DNA from: Alterinioella sp963975135
GTDB taxonomy: Bacteria; Pseudomonadota; Alphaproteobacteria; Rhodobacterales; Rhodobacteraceae
Reading direction: 5' to 3'
NCBI GenBank assembly: GCA_963975135.1
Contig: CAXBGQ010000049.1
Location: 1-13,148 of the forward strand
Length of the DNA: 13,148 nt
Shown here: piece by piece, positions 1-6,931 of the stretch
Layout of the letters: each line of letters opens with the position of its first letter
Position numbering within the stretch: the stretch's first letter is position 1
The notes under the pieces: model-generated
The model's database searches: none
The model's input: the letters and a program-made list of their open reading frames with translations, nothing else
Told to the model about the DNA's origin: nothing
Position numbers and translations under genes: made by a program

Positions 1-163
1 GACCGGCTTTATGCCACCGAAGTTGGCCAGGCCGATGAAGGTTGCGATTTCGCTTTCTTACTGCCCGTTGACGGCTTTATTGAATAAATCGACCCTGGGA
101 TTGTCAGGAATTCTGTAGGATGCGGCCCTCCAGAAGTTGATTCAGAAGTACCTTTTCGATCGC

Positions 164-347
164 TGGCCTGTCCCCCGAAAGTTTCCGCACCCTGATGTAG
201 GGTCTGCACAACCTTTGAAGGAGCAGACGAATGCGAAAAGAGCCGTTCTACCGAGGTGCAGATTATTGAAATGTTTAAGGAGCAGGAGGCAGGAATGCCA
301 ACGGGGAGGTCTGCCGCAGGCATGGCCGTAGCCTGGCGTCTTGGTAG
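164..347 (+). mobile_element. IS3-family insertion sequence, left-end remnant
   Basis: From 164 the sequence TGGCCTGTCCCCCGAAAG resembles the TG-started, C-rich inverted repeat at the left end of IS3-family elements (IS51/IS407-like groups). About 65 bp further on is a Shine-Dalgarno AAGGAG (218-223) and an OrfA start at 231, the usual arrangement for such elements. The OrfA reading is broken and then lost near 347. No OrfB, DDE domain or right inverted repeat follows, so this is a truncated, dead copy. The exact left boundary is inferred from memory of the family. Confidence 0.6.
231..347 (+). pseudogene. IS3-family transposase OrfA fragment, frameshifted
   Basis: OrfA is the helix-turn-helix DNA-binding half of an IS3 transposase. 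The uncorrected frame from ATG 231 stops after 12 codons. Removing one A from the A-run at 236-239 restores MRKSRSTEVQIIEMFKEQ followed by EAGMPT, which closely matches the usual OrfA start (MRKSRFTEEQII.MLKE.EAGMPT). Restoring one base near 303-306 recovers EVCRRHG, the next conserved block. The frame then ends at TAG 345-347, before the rest of the HTH and the leucine-zipper part. Two indels plus truncation within 120 bp make this clearly non-functional. The ribosome binding site AAGGAG at 218-223 is still intact. Confidence 0.75.
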
Positions 348-597
348 GTTGATGCCGCCGGGGGGGGGGTACATCATCAAAACCTTTCGACGACTAAGAT
401 GAGCCAATACTCTCGTTAAGCAACATCATCCAGCCTGTCTCAAATGCCGTGACGGGTTACACATTGTTTGGCTACCGAACGTTGCTCAAATGTTGATGCG
501 CGTTGGGTGGCTTAAAAGGTGGACTGCGTTTTTGGGGCAGTATTTCCTCACAAATTACGCACGACTTGCAATAACCCATTGATTTGTTGGGGTGTGT

Positions 598-673
598 TGG
601 TGCCGGTCGAGGGACTCGAACCCCCGACCCCCTGATTACAAATCAGACGCTCTACCAGCTGAGCTAGACCGGC
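598..673 (-). tRNA. tRNA-Thr (anticodon TGT)
   Basis: Reading the minus strand from 673, the acceptor arm GCCGGTC pairs with GACCGGC near the 3' end, followed by discriminator A (601) and an encoded CCA (600-598). The D-arm is GCTC...GAGC. The anticodon stem CTGAT/ATCAG encloses the loop TTTGTAA, giving anticodon TGT, which reads ACA threonine codons. The T-arm has GGGGGTTCGAGTCCC with the TTCGA loop. The total is 76 nt with no intron. Plus-strand pxpB lies divergently upstream. The 3' end faces IS debris. Confidence 0.96.
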
Positions 674-682
674 CCGCGGCAC

Positions 683-711
683 TCGATATGAGATTGCCGC
701 GCGCCGCACAA
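683..711 (-). promoter_or_regulatory. Possible promoter of tRNA-Thr
   Basis: On the minus strand a TTGTGC box (711-706) is separated by 17 nt from TATCGA (688-683). It lies only 9 nt before the tRNA 5' end, so the leader would be very short. The boxes are imperfect, and the call rests on spacing and position. Confidence 0.3.
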
Positions 712-847
712 GAGGGCAGCGGCGCATGCGGCGGGAAAATCGCATGTCGCACGGAAATGCCGATCCCGACCGGGTTGCATGGCTGCGCAAAGCCGACCAC
801 CATGCCGGGTGAGCCCGGAAAATACCCACCCGCAAGGAGAGCCGACA

Positions 848-1588
848 ATGCCGCCGCAGCCGTTTCCGACCCTGCACCGGATGGGTGAGGCCAGCCTGTT
901 GCTTGAGTTTTCCGATCATCTGTCGATGCCGGTCAATGCCGCCGTGTTGGCTTTTCGCGCCGCGGTAGAGGCCGCGAGCTGGCTCGGCGTTGCCGAGACC
1001 GCGACCTCGCTGAAATCGGTGTTTTTGCGGTTTGACCCCGATCTGATTGATCACACCACGGTTGAGGATCATGTGCAGGCTCTGTTGGCGTCGCGTGACT
1101 GGCTGGCCGAAGGTCTGCCGCATCATCGTAGGCTTTGGCGAATCCCTGCGGTGTTTGGTGGCGATCACGGGCCGCAACTGGACGAGGCGGCGGCGATGGC
1201 GGGGCTGTCGGCAGATGCGGCGGTGGCGGCGATTGCCCAAACCCGTCTGCGGGTGCTGACCATCGGCTTTGCGCCGGGGTTGCCGTATCTGGGGCGATTG
1301 CCCGAGGCTTTCGATATTCCGCGCAAGACCGAGTTGAACCCGGCCGTGCCCAAAGGCGGGCTGGGGCTGGCGATCCGGCAGATGGTGATGTTTCCTGTTG
1401 AAACGCAGACCGGCTGGCGCTGGATCGCGCAGGCGGCGTTTGACGGGTTTCGCCAGCATGGTGCCACGCCTTTTGCGCTGAATGCGGGCGACGAGATCCT
1501 GTATCGCCCGGTCAGTGCGATGGAATTCGACGATGTGATCGCGGGGCTGGAGACAGGCCAGGACGCGATGGCCGAGGTGCTGCCATGA
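848..1588 (+). CDS. pxpB: 5-oxoprolinase subunit PxpB (KipI family)
   Basis: A 246-residue KipI-type subunit of the prokaryotic ATP-dependent 5-oxoprolinase, a cytoplasmic enzyme that opens 5-oxoproline (pyroglutamate) to L-glutamate. The family hallmark GFAPGLPYLG is at residues 140-149, followed by VPKGGLGLAI (167-176) and a GWRWI segment (189-193), in the order seen in KipI proteins. The ATG at 848 is chosen over an in-frame ATG at 779 because AAGGAGA (834-840) sits 7 nt before it and the protein then starts at the usual family position. It overlaps pxpC by ATGA, so the two are translationally coupled. KipI was first described in Bacillus as a kinase inhibitor, but linkage with pxpC and pxpA favours the oxoprolinase role. 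Confidence 0.93.
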   Translation: MPPQPFPTLHRMGEASLLLEFSDHLSMPVNAAVLAFRAAVEAASWLGVAETATSLKSVFLRFDPDLIDHTTVEDHVQALLASRDWLAEGLPHHRRLWRIPAVFGGDHGPQLDEAAAMAGLSADAAVAAIAQTRLRVLTIGFAPGLPYLGRLPEAFDIPRKTELNPAVPKGGLGLAIRQMVMFPVETQTGWRWIAQAAFDGFRQHGATPFALNAGDEILYRPVSAMEFDDVIAGLETGQDAMAEVLP

Positions 1589-2604
1589 ATGCGGCTTTGC
1601 GGATCATTGAGGCGGGGCCGGGGCTCAGCCTGCAGGATTACGGGCGGCCGGGGTTCTTGGCCAATGGCCTGTCGCGGGGCGGTGCGATGGACCCTTTGGC
1701 GCTGGCGGAAGGCGCGGCGCTGATGCTGATGCCTGCGGGCGACGCGCTGGCGATTGAAATGGCGGGCGTGGGCGGCCGGTTTCGCGCCGAGGGCGCGGCG
1801 CTGCTGATCGCGCTGAGCGGCGCGCCGATGGTGGCGGAGCTGGATGGCGTGCGGCTGCCCTGGCCGGGTAGTTTTCTGCTGCCCAAGGGGGCCGAGCTGA
1901 AGATTGGCGGTGCGTTGGCGGGCAGCTATGGCTATCTCAGCGTGGCGGGGTTGCAGGCCCCGCGCGTTCTGGGCGCGCGTTCGGCGCATCTGGCAGGCGG
2001 CATTGGCGCGCGGCTGGCCACGGGCGCGGTTTTGCCCTGCACGCCCGCCCCCAACCCCGGCGGGCTGAAGCTCATGCCCGAGGATCGCTTTGGCGGCGGC
2101 ACCATCCGCATCCTGCCTTCGGCGCAAACCGATCAGTTCAGCGCCGGGATGCTGGCCCGGTTCGAGGCCACCGAATTTACCAAGGACGCCCGCGCCAGCC
2201 GCATGGGCGCGCGCATGGCCCATGATGGCGAGGGTTTTTCGCAGGCCGAACATCTGGCGATCCTGTCCGAGATCATCGTACCCGGCGATATTCAGGTGAT
2301 CGGCGATGGCGCGCCTTTCGTCCTGTTGCCCGAATGCCAGTCGATGGGCGGCTATCCCCGCATTGCCACCGTGATCTCGGCCGATCTGGCGCGGGTGGCG
2401 CAGGCCAGCCCCGGCGCGCCGATCCGGTTTCGCTTTGTCCCGCTTGCCGAGGCGCTTGCCGCGCGCCGCACTGCCGCGCTGCATCGCAAATCCTTGCCCG
2501 ATGGCGTGGTGTCGCGGGTCCGCAATCCTGCTGACATTCCCGACCTTCTGTCCTATCAATTGGTGGGCGGGGTGATCTCTGCCATCCACGAGCCGGAGGA
2601 TTGA
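1585..2604 (+). CDS. pxpC: 5-oxoprolinase subunit PxpC (KipA / AHS2 domain)
   Basis: A 339-residue protein that is almost entirely an AHS2 (KipA-type) domain, related to part of the biotin-dependent urea amidolyase/carboxyltransferase group. Visible family marks are GLSLQDYGRPG (13-23), GGAMDPLAL (32-40), SRMGARM (205-211) and GDIQVIGDGAPFVLLPECQ followed by SMGGYPRIATVISAD (234-267). Many relatives have LADxQTTGGYP at the last block; here it is LPECQSMGGYP, a conservative variant. PxpC works with PxpB and PxpA in ATP-driven 5-oxoproline hydrolysis. The ATG overlaps the pxpB stop (ATGA). The stop is 3 bp before pxpA. Length is normal for the family. Confidence 0.93.
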   Translation: MNAALRIIEAGPGLSLQDYGRPGFLANGLSRGGAMDPLALAEGAALMLMPAGDALAIEMAGVGGRFRAEGAALLIALSGAPMVAELDGVRLPWPGSFLLPKGAELKIGGALAGSYGYLSVAGLQAPRVLGARSAHLAGGIGARLATGAVLPCTPAPNPGGLKLMPEDRFGGGTIRILPSAQTDQFSAGMLARFEATEFTKDARASRMGARMAHDGEGFSQAEHLAILSEIIVPGDIQVIGDGAPFVLLPECQSMGGYPRIATVISADLARVAQASPGAPIRFRFVPLAEALAARRTAALHRKSLPDGVVSRVRNPADIPDLLSYQLVGGVISAIHEPED

Positions 2605-2607
2605 ACC

Positions 2608-3372
2608 ATGGCGGCCAGCGTCGATCTGAATGCGGATATGGGCGAAAGTTTTGGTCCCTGGGTGATGGGGCGCGACGCCGAGATCCTGCAGGTGGTGACC
2701 TCGGCCAATGTGGCCTGCGGCTTTCACGGCGGCGACCCGAGCGTGATGGCCGAAACCATCCGCACCGCGGCGGCCAACGGTGTCGGCATCGGCGCGCATC
2801 CCGGTTTTCCCGACCTGCAGGGCTTTGGACGGCGGCGGATGCAGATGGCCCTGGGCGATCTGCAAAACGCCATCCGCTATCAGTTCGGGGCGATCCGGGG
2901 CATGGCGACGGCGGGCGGGGCCGAGGTGCGCCATTTCAAGCTGCACGGCGCGCTGTCGAATATGTGCGCCGAGGATGAGGCAATGGCGCGCGCCTGCTAC
3001 GAGGCGGCGCTGTCGGTCGACCCCGAGGTCATCATCTTTGTGCTGGCGGCCACGGCGCAGCAACGCGCGGTGACCGATCTGGGCTGCACCTGGGCCGGTG
3101 AGATCTTTGCCGACCGCGCCTATAATGACGATGCGACGCTGGTGGAACGGTCGCTGCCGGGGGCTGTCATTCATGACCCGGCCCATGCCGCGCTGAGGGT
3201 TGTGAAAATGGTGCAGGCCGATGCCATCATCGCCGAAAGCGGGGCCCATATCCCGGCCCGGATCGACACGATCTGCTTGCATGGCGACAATGACGCGGCC
3301 TTGCAGATTGCGCGCACGGTGCGGGCGGGGCTTGAGACCGCAGGTATTGCTCTGGCCACGGTCGGTACCTGA
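2608..3372 (+). CDS. pxpA: 5-oxoprolinase subunit PxpA (LamB/YcsF family)
   Basis: A 254-residue LamB/YcsF protein, the subunit that completes the PxpABC 5-oxoprolinase. The fold is a seven-stranded barrel-like domain rich in conserved acidic and His residues. Diagnostic blocks are DLNADMGES (6-14), NVACGFHGGDP (34-44), GAHPGFPD (62-69), KLHGALSN (111-118), FADRAY (167-172) and ICLHGD (222-227). The ATG at 2608 is preceded by CCGGAGGA, which lies within the end of pxpC, so the three genes form one tight translational unit. The gene order B-C-A differs from that of some other bacteria. No permease for 5-oxoproline is adjacent, so the substrate may be internally generated. Confidence 0.95.
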   Translation: MAASVDLNADMGESFGPWVMGRDAEILQVVTSANVACGFHGGDPSVMAETIRTAAANGVGIGAHPGFPDLQGFGRRRMQMALGDLQNAIRYQFGAIRGMATAGGAEVRHFKLHGALSNMCAEDEAMARACYEAALSVDPEVIIFVLAATAQQRAVTDLGCTWAGEIFADRAYNDDATLVERSLPGAVIHDPAHAALRVVKMVQADAIIAESGAHIPARIDTICLHGDNDAALQIARTVRAGLETAGIALATVGT

Positions 3373-3411
3373 TCTGGCCCAGAAACACTCCAGAAATAAC
3401 GAAGGCGTCCA

Positions 3412-4326
3412 ATGACCGATCATATCCATTTCGCGCGTCTGGCCGAGGTCGCCCGCCCTCTGCCGCCGCTGCCCACAGCCATTGTCGCACCTGAAAGCGC
3501 CGATGCGCTGATGGGGGCGCTTCTGGGCCGCGATCACACGCTGATTGACCCGATCTTTGTCGGCTCCGCCGCCAAGATTGCAGCCGCCGCCACGGAACTG
3601 GGCGCGGATATCACCGGCATCGAGATCATCGACATCGCCGATCACGCCTCTGCGGCCGCGCGCGCCGTGGCGCTGGTCCATGAGGGCCGGGCAGGGGCGC
3701 TGATGAAGGGGCATCTGCATACCGACGACCTGCTGCGCGCCATCCTGAAACGCGAAGGCGGGCTGCGCACCGATCGCCGGTTGAGCCATGTCTTTGCCAT
3801 GGATGTGCCGGGCCACGATCGGCTGCTTTTTATCACCGACGGTGCCATCAATATCGCGCCCGATCTGGCCTGCAAGGTGTCCATTGCGCAAAACGCGCTG
3901 GATCTGGCTGTGGCCCTCGGCGTGGTGGCGCCAAAGCTTGCCGTCCTGTCGGCGGTCGAGGCCCCGAACCCGGCGATCCCGTCTTCGGTCGAGGCCGCCG
4001 AGATAGCGGCCATGGCCGAACGCGGCGAGATCACCGGCGGTTCGGTGCAGGGGCCGCTGGCGATGGATCTGGCGCTCAGCGCCCATGCGGCGGCGGTCAA
4101 GGGCGTGGACGGCCCCGTCGCGGGGCAGGCCGATATCGTTCTGGTGCCGGGGCTTGAGGCGGGCAACATCCTCTTTAAGGCGCTGACCTATCTGGCCGGG
4201 GCCAAGGCGGCGGGCGTGGTTTTGGGGGCTGCTGTGCCGGTGATCCTGACCAGCCGATCCGATGATGAACATGCCCGGCTTGCCTCTTGTGCGGTGGCGG
4301 TGCTGGCTGCGGCGCATTCCGCATGA
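3412..4326 (+). CDS. Phosphate acetyl/butyryltransferase, single PTA_PTB domain
   Basis: A 304-residue cytoplasmic acyltransferase that transfers an acyl group between CoA and inorganic phosphate. The single domain carries ALMKGHLHTDDLL (96-108), RLSHVFAMD (123-131), ITDGAINIAP (141-150), GPLAMDLALS (214-223), DIVLVPGLEAGNIL (241-254) and GVVLGAAVPVILTSRSD (268-284). The motif wording resembles the C-terminal half of bifunctional MaoC/PTA proteins and phosphate butyryltransferases more than the long E. coli Pta, and no MaoC hydratase domain is present. It starts 39 bp after pxpA, with GAAGG upstream of the ATG, and overlaps ackA by 4 bp. Acetyl-CoA is the likeliest substrate given its partner, but butyryl- or propionyl-CoA cannot be excluded, so no gene symbol is assigned. 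Confidence 0.88.
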   Translation: MTDHIHFARLAEVARPLPPLPTAIVAPESADALMGALLGRDHTLIDPIFVGSAAKIAAAATELGADITGIEIIDIADHASAAARAVALVHEGRAGALMKGHLHTDDLLRAILKREGGLRTDRRLSHVFAMDVPGHDRLLFITDGAINIAPDLACKVSIAQNALDLAVALGVVAPKLAVLSAVEAPNPAIPSSVEAAEIAAMAERGEITGGSVQGPLAMDLALSAHAAAVKGVDGPVAGQADIVLVPGLEAGNILFKALTYLAGAKAAGVVLGAAVPVILTSRSDDEHARLASCAVAVLAAAHSA

Positions 4327-5495
4327 GCGTGATCCTGACGCTGAATGCCGGGTCATCCTCGATCAAATTCGGGCTTTATGACACGTCGGCGGAGCCGGTC
4401 GAGGAACTGACCGGCCAGGTCGATGCGCTTGGATCGGATGCGCAAATGGAGCTGCAGCCAAAGGGCGCGACGCTGACCCGTCGCGGGCTTGGCCCCACCG
4501 ATCATGCCAGCGGGGTGCAGGCCATTCTAAGTGCCATCGCGCCCTATCGCGCCGGGCGCGCCATTGCCGGCGTTGGCCATCGGATCGTTCATGGTGGCCC
4601 CGATCTGTCGACCCCTGTGCGTCTTGACGATGACATGATTGCCAAGCTCAGCGCCCTGATCCCGCTGGCCCCGCTGCATCAGCCGCATAACCTGGCCGCC
4701 GTTCAGGCCGCGCGCATGGCTTTTCCCGATGCCGTGCAGGTGGCGGCCTTTGACACGGCGTTTCATCGCGGCCATCCGTGGGTCAATGACACATTCGCCC
4801 TGCCGAGGCGATACTATGCGCGCGGTGTCCGGCGTTACGGGTTTCACGGCCTCAGCTATGATTACATCTCGGGCGTGCTGGCGCGCGATTATCCCGATCT
4901 TGCGGCGGGTCGGGTGGTGGTGGCACATCTGGGCAACGGAGCCTCGATCTGCGCGATGAAGGCGGGCCGGTCGGTCGGCTCGACCATGGGGTTTTCGGCG
5001 CTGGACGGCTTGCCGATGGGCACACGGTCCGGGCAGCTCGACCCCGGCGTGGTGCTTTACCTGATGGATCAGGAGGGGCTCAACGCCGATCAGATCATGC
5101 ATCTGTTATACAATGAAAGCGGGCTCAAGGGGCTCTCGGGCATCAGCCACGACATGCGCACGCTTCTGGCCGCCCATGCCGTCGAGGCCAAACAGGCGAT
5201 AGATTATTACGTGTTTCGCCTGGCGCGCGAGATTGGGGCCATGGCGGCGGTTCTGGGCGGTATCGACGCGCTGGTTTTTACTGGCGGCATCGGCGAACAT
5301 GCCGCGCCCATTCGCGCCCGCGCGCTGGAACGTCTGGCGTTTCTGGGCCTTGCCATCGCGCCCGGGGCCAATGCCGGGAACGCCACGCAGGTCGGCGCGG
5401 GCCGCGTTCCGGTCATGGTGATCCCCACCGATGAGGAACGCATTATCGCGCGCGCCACGGTGGCCGAGCTTGGCCTGCGCCGGGCCGATACCTGA
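4323..5495 (+). CDS. ackA: Acetate kinase
   Basis: A 390-residue ASKHA-superfamily kinase that interconverts acetate + ATP and acetyl phosphate + ADP. Visible marks are NAGSSSIKF (8-16), GHRIVHGG (85-92, with the substrate-binding Arg), PLAPLHQPHN (114-123), FDTAFH (143-148, catalytic Asp 144), HLGNGAS (202-208), MGTRSGQLDPG (232-242, catalytic Arg 235), FTGGIGEH (319-326) and TDEER (369-373, metal-binding Glu). The length is normal. The ATG at 4323 is chosen because the protein then begins exactly at the family N-terminus and couples to the upstream gene by ATGA; an in-frame ATG at 4287 only extends into the neighbour's coding sequence. Butyrate or propionate kinase activity is possible but less likely. 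Confidence 0.93.
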   Translation: MSVILTLNAGSSSIKFGLYDTSAEPVEELTGQVDALGSDAQMELQPKGATLTRRGLGPTDHASGVQAILSAIAPYRAGRAIAGVGHRIVHGGPDLSTPVRLDDDMIAKLSALIPLAPLHQPHNLAAVQAARMAFPDAVQVAAFDTAFHRGHPWVNDTFALPRRYYARGVRRYGFHGLSYDYISGVLARDYPDLAAGRVVVAHLGNGASICAMKAGRSVGSTMGFSALDGLPMGTRSGQLDPGVVLYLMDQEGLNADQIMHLLYNESGLKGLSGISHDMRTLLAAHAVEAKQAIDYYVFRLAREIGAMAAVLGGIDALVFTGGIGEHAAPIRARALERLAFLGLAIAPGANAGNATQVGAGRVPVMVIPTDEERIIARATVAELGLRRADT

Positions 5496-5502
5496 CCCCG
5501 TT

Positions 5503-6726
5503 TCAGGCCACCGATTTCGGGCGCAGCCGCAGCCAGATCAGCGCCGCCGCCGCCAGCGCCAGAAACGGCAGCATGGCCAGGTTCACCGCCGTCCAGCCCG
5601 CCACGACCGAGCCGCCGGAGCAATTCATCAAGCCGCCCGAAGCCAGCGAGGCGACGGTCACGAAACCGAACACCATGGCGTCGTTCATGCCCTGCACCCG
5701 GCCACGTTCCTCGGGCGCATGGGCAGCGGATAACAGCGTCGTTGCGCCGATAAAGCCGAAATTCCAGCCGATCCCCAGAAGGATGAGCGCGATATAGAAA
5801 TGGGCAAGCTCCATTCCCATCAGCGCCACCAGACCGGCAGTGGCCAGGATCAGCAGGCCAAGGGACATGATCCGCTCAACCCCGAAACGGGCGATCAGGT
5901 GGCCGGTGAAAAAGGACGGTACGAACATCGCCAGCACATGGGCCGAAACGATATCGGCGGCATTGGCTTGCGTGAAACCGATGCCAACCACGGCCAGCGG
6001 CGTCGATGTCATGACAAGGTTCATCAGAGCATAGGACACCATGGCGACAATAATCGCGGTGATGATACGCGGATCGCGCAACAACGTGGCCCGGTCGCGG
6101 CCCTTTGGCTGTTCGGCCGATGCCACCTGCGGTTTGGGCAAATCCAGCAGCAAAAACAGCAAGGCACCGATCAGGTTGAGCGCGACAATCGCCATATAGA
6201 CGCCCAGAAAGGGGATATCCGTCGCCGGCCCCGTCGCCTTGACCAATTGCGGCCCAATGAGCGCCGAGGCCAGCCCGCCCGCCATCACATAGGAAATCGC
6301 CTTGGGCCGGAACCTATCAGAGGCAACATCGGCGGCGGCAAAGCGGTAAAACCCCTGCGCCGACATGTAGATGCCGGTAAAATACGAGCCCAGAAGGAAG
6401 ACCGAAAAAGACCCCACATAAAGCCCGTAGGCCGCGACCGCCGCCCCGGCCGCGCCGCCACCGGCCCCGATCATGAAACCCACCCTGCGGCCATAGCGCT
6501 GCATGACGGCCGATATCCACGGCGCGGTGGTCATCGAGCCGAACACGATCAGCGAAATGGGCAGGGTCGCAAGGCACGGGTTCGGGGCCAGCCTCTGGCC
6601 CGCCAGCCCGCCGACGACGAACACCATCGGCATCTGGCTGCCCAATATGGCCTGCATCGCCACCAGCACCATGACATTGCGGCGCGCCCGGGTGTCGCTT
6701 GCGGGGTTGTTGACAAGGTCAGTCAT
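5503..6726 (-). CDS. Major facilitator superfamily transporter
   Basis: A 407-residue inner-membrane protein with about twelve hydrophobic segments in two halves. They are split by a polar, charged central loop at about residues 196-220 (KPQVASAEQPKGRDRATLLRD). The loop between segments 2 and 3 carries a degenerate MFS signature, SAVMQRYGRRVGF (71-83), and a matching loop in the second half has ARFGVERIM (279-287). The layout fits an uncharacterised MFS permease or drug-efflux-like protein. The substrate cannot be told from sequence. The ATG at 6726 is the best start by content, but its GGAGG is only 1 nt upstream, which is unusually close. The gene is convergent with ackA and divergent from the glycosylase gene. 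Confidence 0.88.
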   Translation of the reverse strand: MTDLVNNPASDTRARRNVMVLVAMQAILGSQMPMVFVVGGLAGQRLAPNPCLATLPISLIVFGSMTTAPWISAVMQRYGRRVGFMIGAGGGAAGAAVAAYGLYVGSFSVFLLGSYFTGIYMSAQGFYRFAAADVASDRFRPKAISYVMAGGLASALIGPQLVKATGPATDIPFLGVYMAIVALNLIGALLFLLLDLPKPQVASAEQPKGRDRATLLRDPRIITAIIVAMVSYALMNLVMTSTPLAVVGIGFTQANAADIVSAHVLAMFVPSFFTGHLIARFGVERIMSLGLLILATAGLVALMGMELAHFYIALILLGIGWNFGFIGATTLLSAAHAPEERGRVQGMNDAMVFGFVTVASLASGGLMNCSGGSVVAGWTAVNLAMLPFLALAAAALIWLRLRPKSVA

Positions 6727-6880
6727 GCCTCCACCGCTAGCCGCGTTCGGCGCGGATGAAAAGCCCTGATGGGAAATCAGCCCGGGCGGTGATGCCCTTA
6801 CCCCTTGTGATCCCTGCCGCGATTTCGGGGGCCTTGCCCGGCGCGCGCGATGTCTGAACCCAAAGCGGGCCCGGGATTGG

Positions 6881-6906
6881 CAAGCTGCCTGTCCTATGAC
6901 AGCTTG
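6881..6906. promoter_or_regulatory. Inverted repeat upstream of the DNA glycosylase gene
   Basis: CAAGCTG (6881-6887) and CAGCTTG (6900-6906) are perfect 7-bp inverted repeats 12 bp apart. A second arm pair is interleaved: CTGTC (6889-6893) and GACAG (6898-6902). The element lies in the divergent region between the MFS gene and the glycosylase, 25 bp before the GTG start, where an operator would act. No regulator can be named. Confidence 0.35.
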
Positions 6907-6931
6907 ACCGTCATTGAGGTGGAGGCGCACA

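Larger units (their letters stand above)
1..597. other. Non-coding IS-debris region left of tRNA-Thr
   Basis: No intact gene was found in this stretch, which is visibly less GC-rich and lacks the codon bias of the rest of the window. Open frames here are short and disagree with one another. Positions 73-94 (ggctttattgaataaatcg...) look to me like an IS5-type element end, but no partner end or transposase is visible. Positions 164-347 are an IS3-type remnant, listed separately. Positions 370-597 hold nothing I can identify. A minus-strand frame runs off the left edge from about position 57 (ESEIATFIGLANFGGIKPV). It has no recognisable start and could be the beginning of a gene or another IS fragment. 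Confidence 0.6.

Noticed and set aside
9..407. A 132-codon minus-strand open frame across the IS remnant
   Set aside because: It has a TTG start with no ribosome binding site, runs through a G homopolymer and crosses an IS end. Its composition does not resemble a protein.
805..818. CCGGG-TGAG-CCCGG hairpin ahead of pxpB as a riboswitch or attenuator
   Set aside because: It is a single 5-bp stem with no alternative structure, leader peptide or conserved riboswitch core visible.
1165..4356. A 1063-codon open frame on the minus strand, opposite pxpB to pta
   Set aside because: It is a shadow of GC-rich codon bias in the plus-strand genes. The translation is rich in Arg, His, Gly and Gln without domains, and it spans five well-supported gene boundaries.
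5800..6759. A 319-codon plus-strand open frame opposite the MFS gene
   Set aside because: It is rich in Arg, His, Gln and Gly as expected for the complement of a hydrophobic membrane protein, and it has no recognisable domain.
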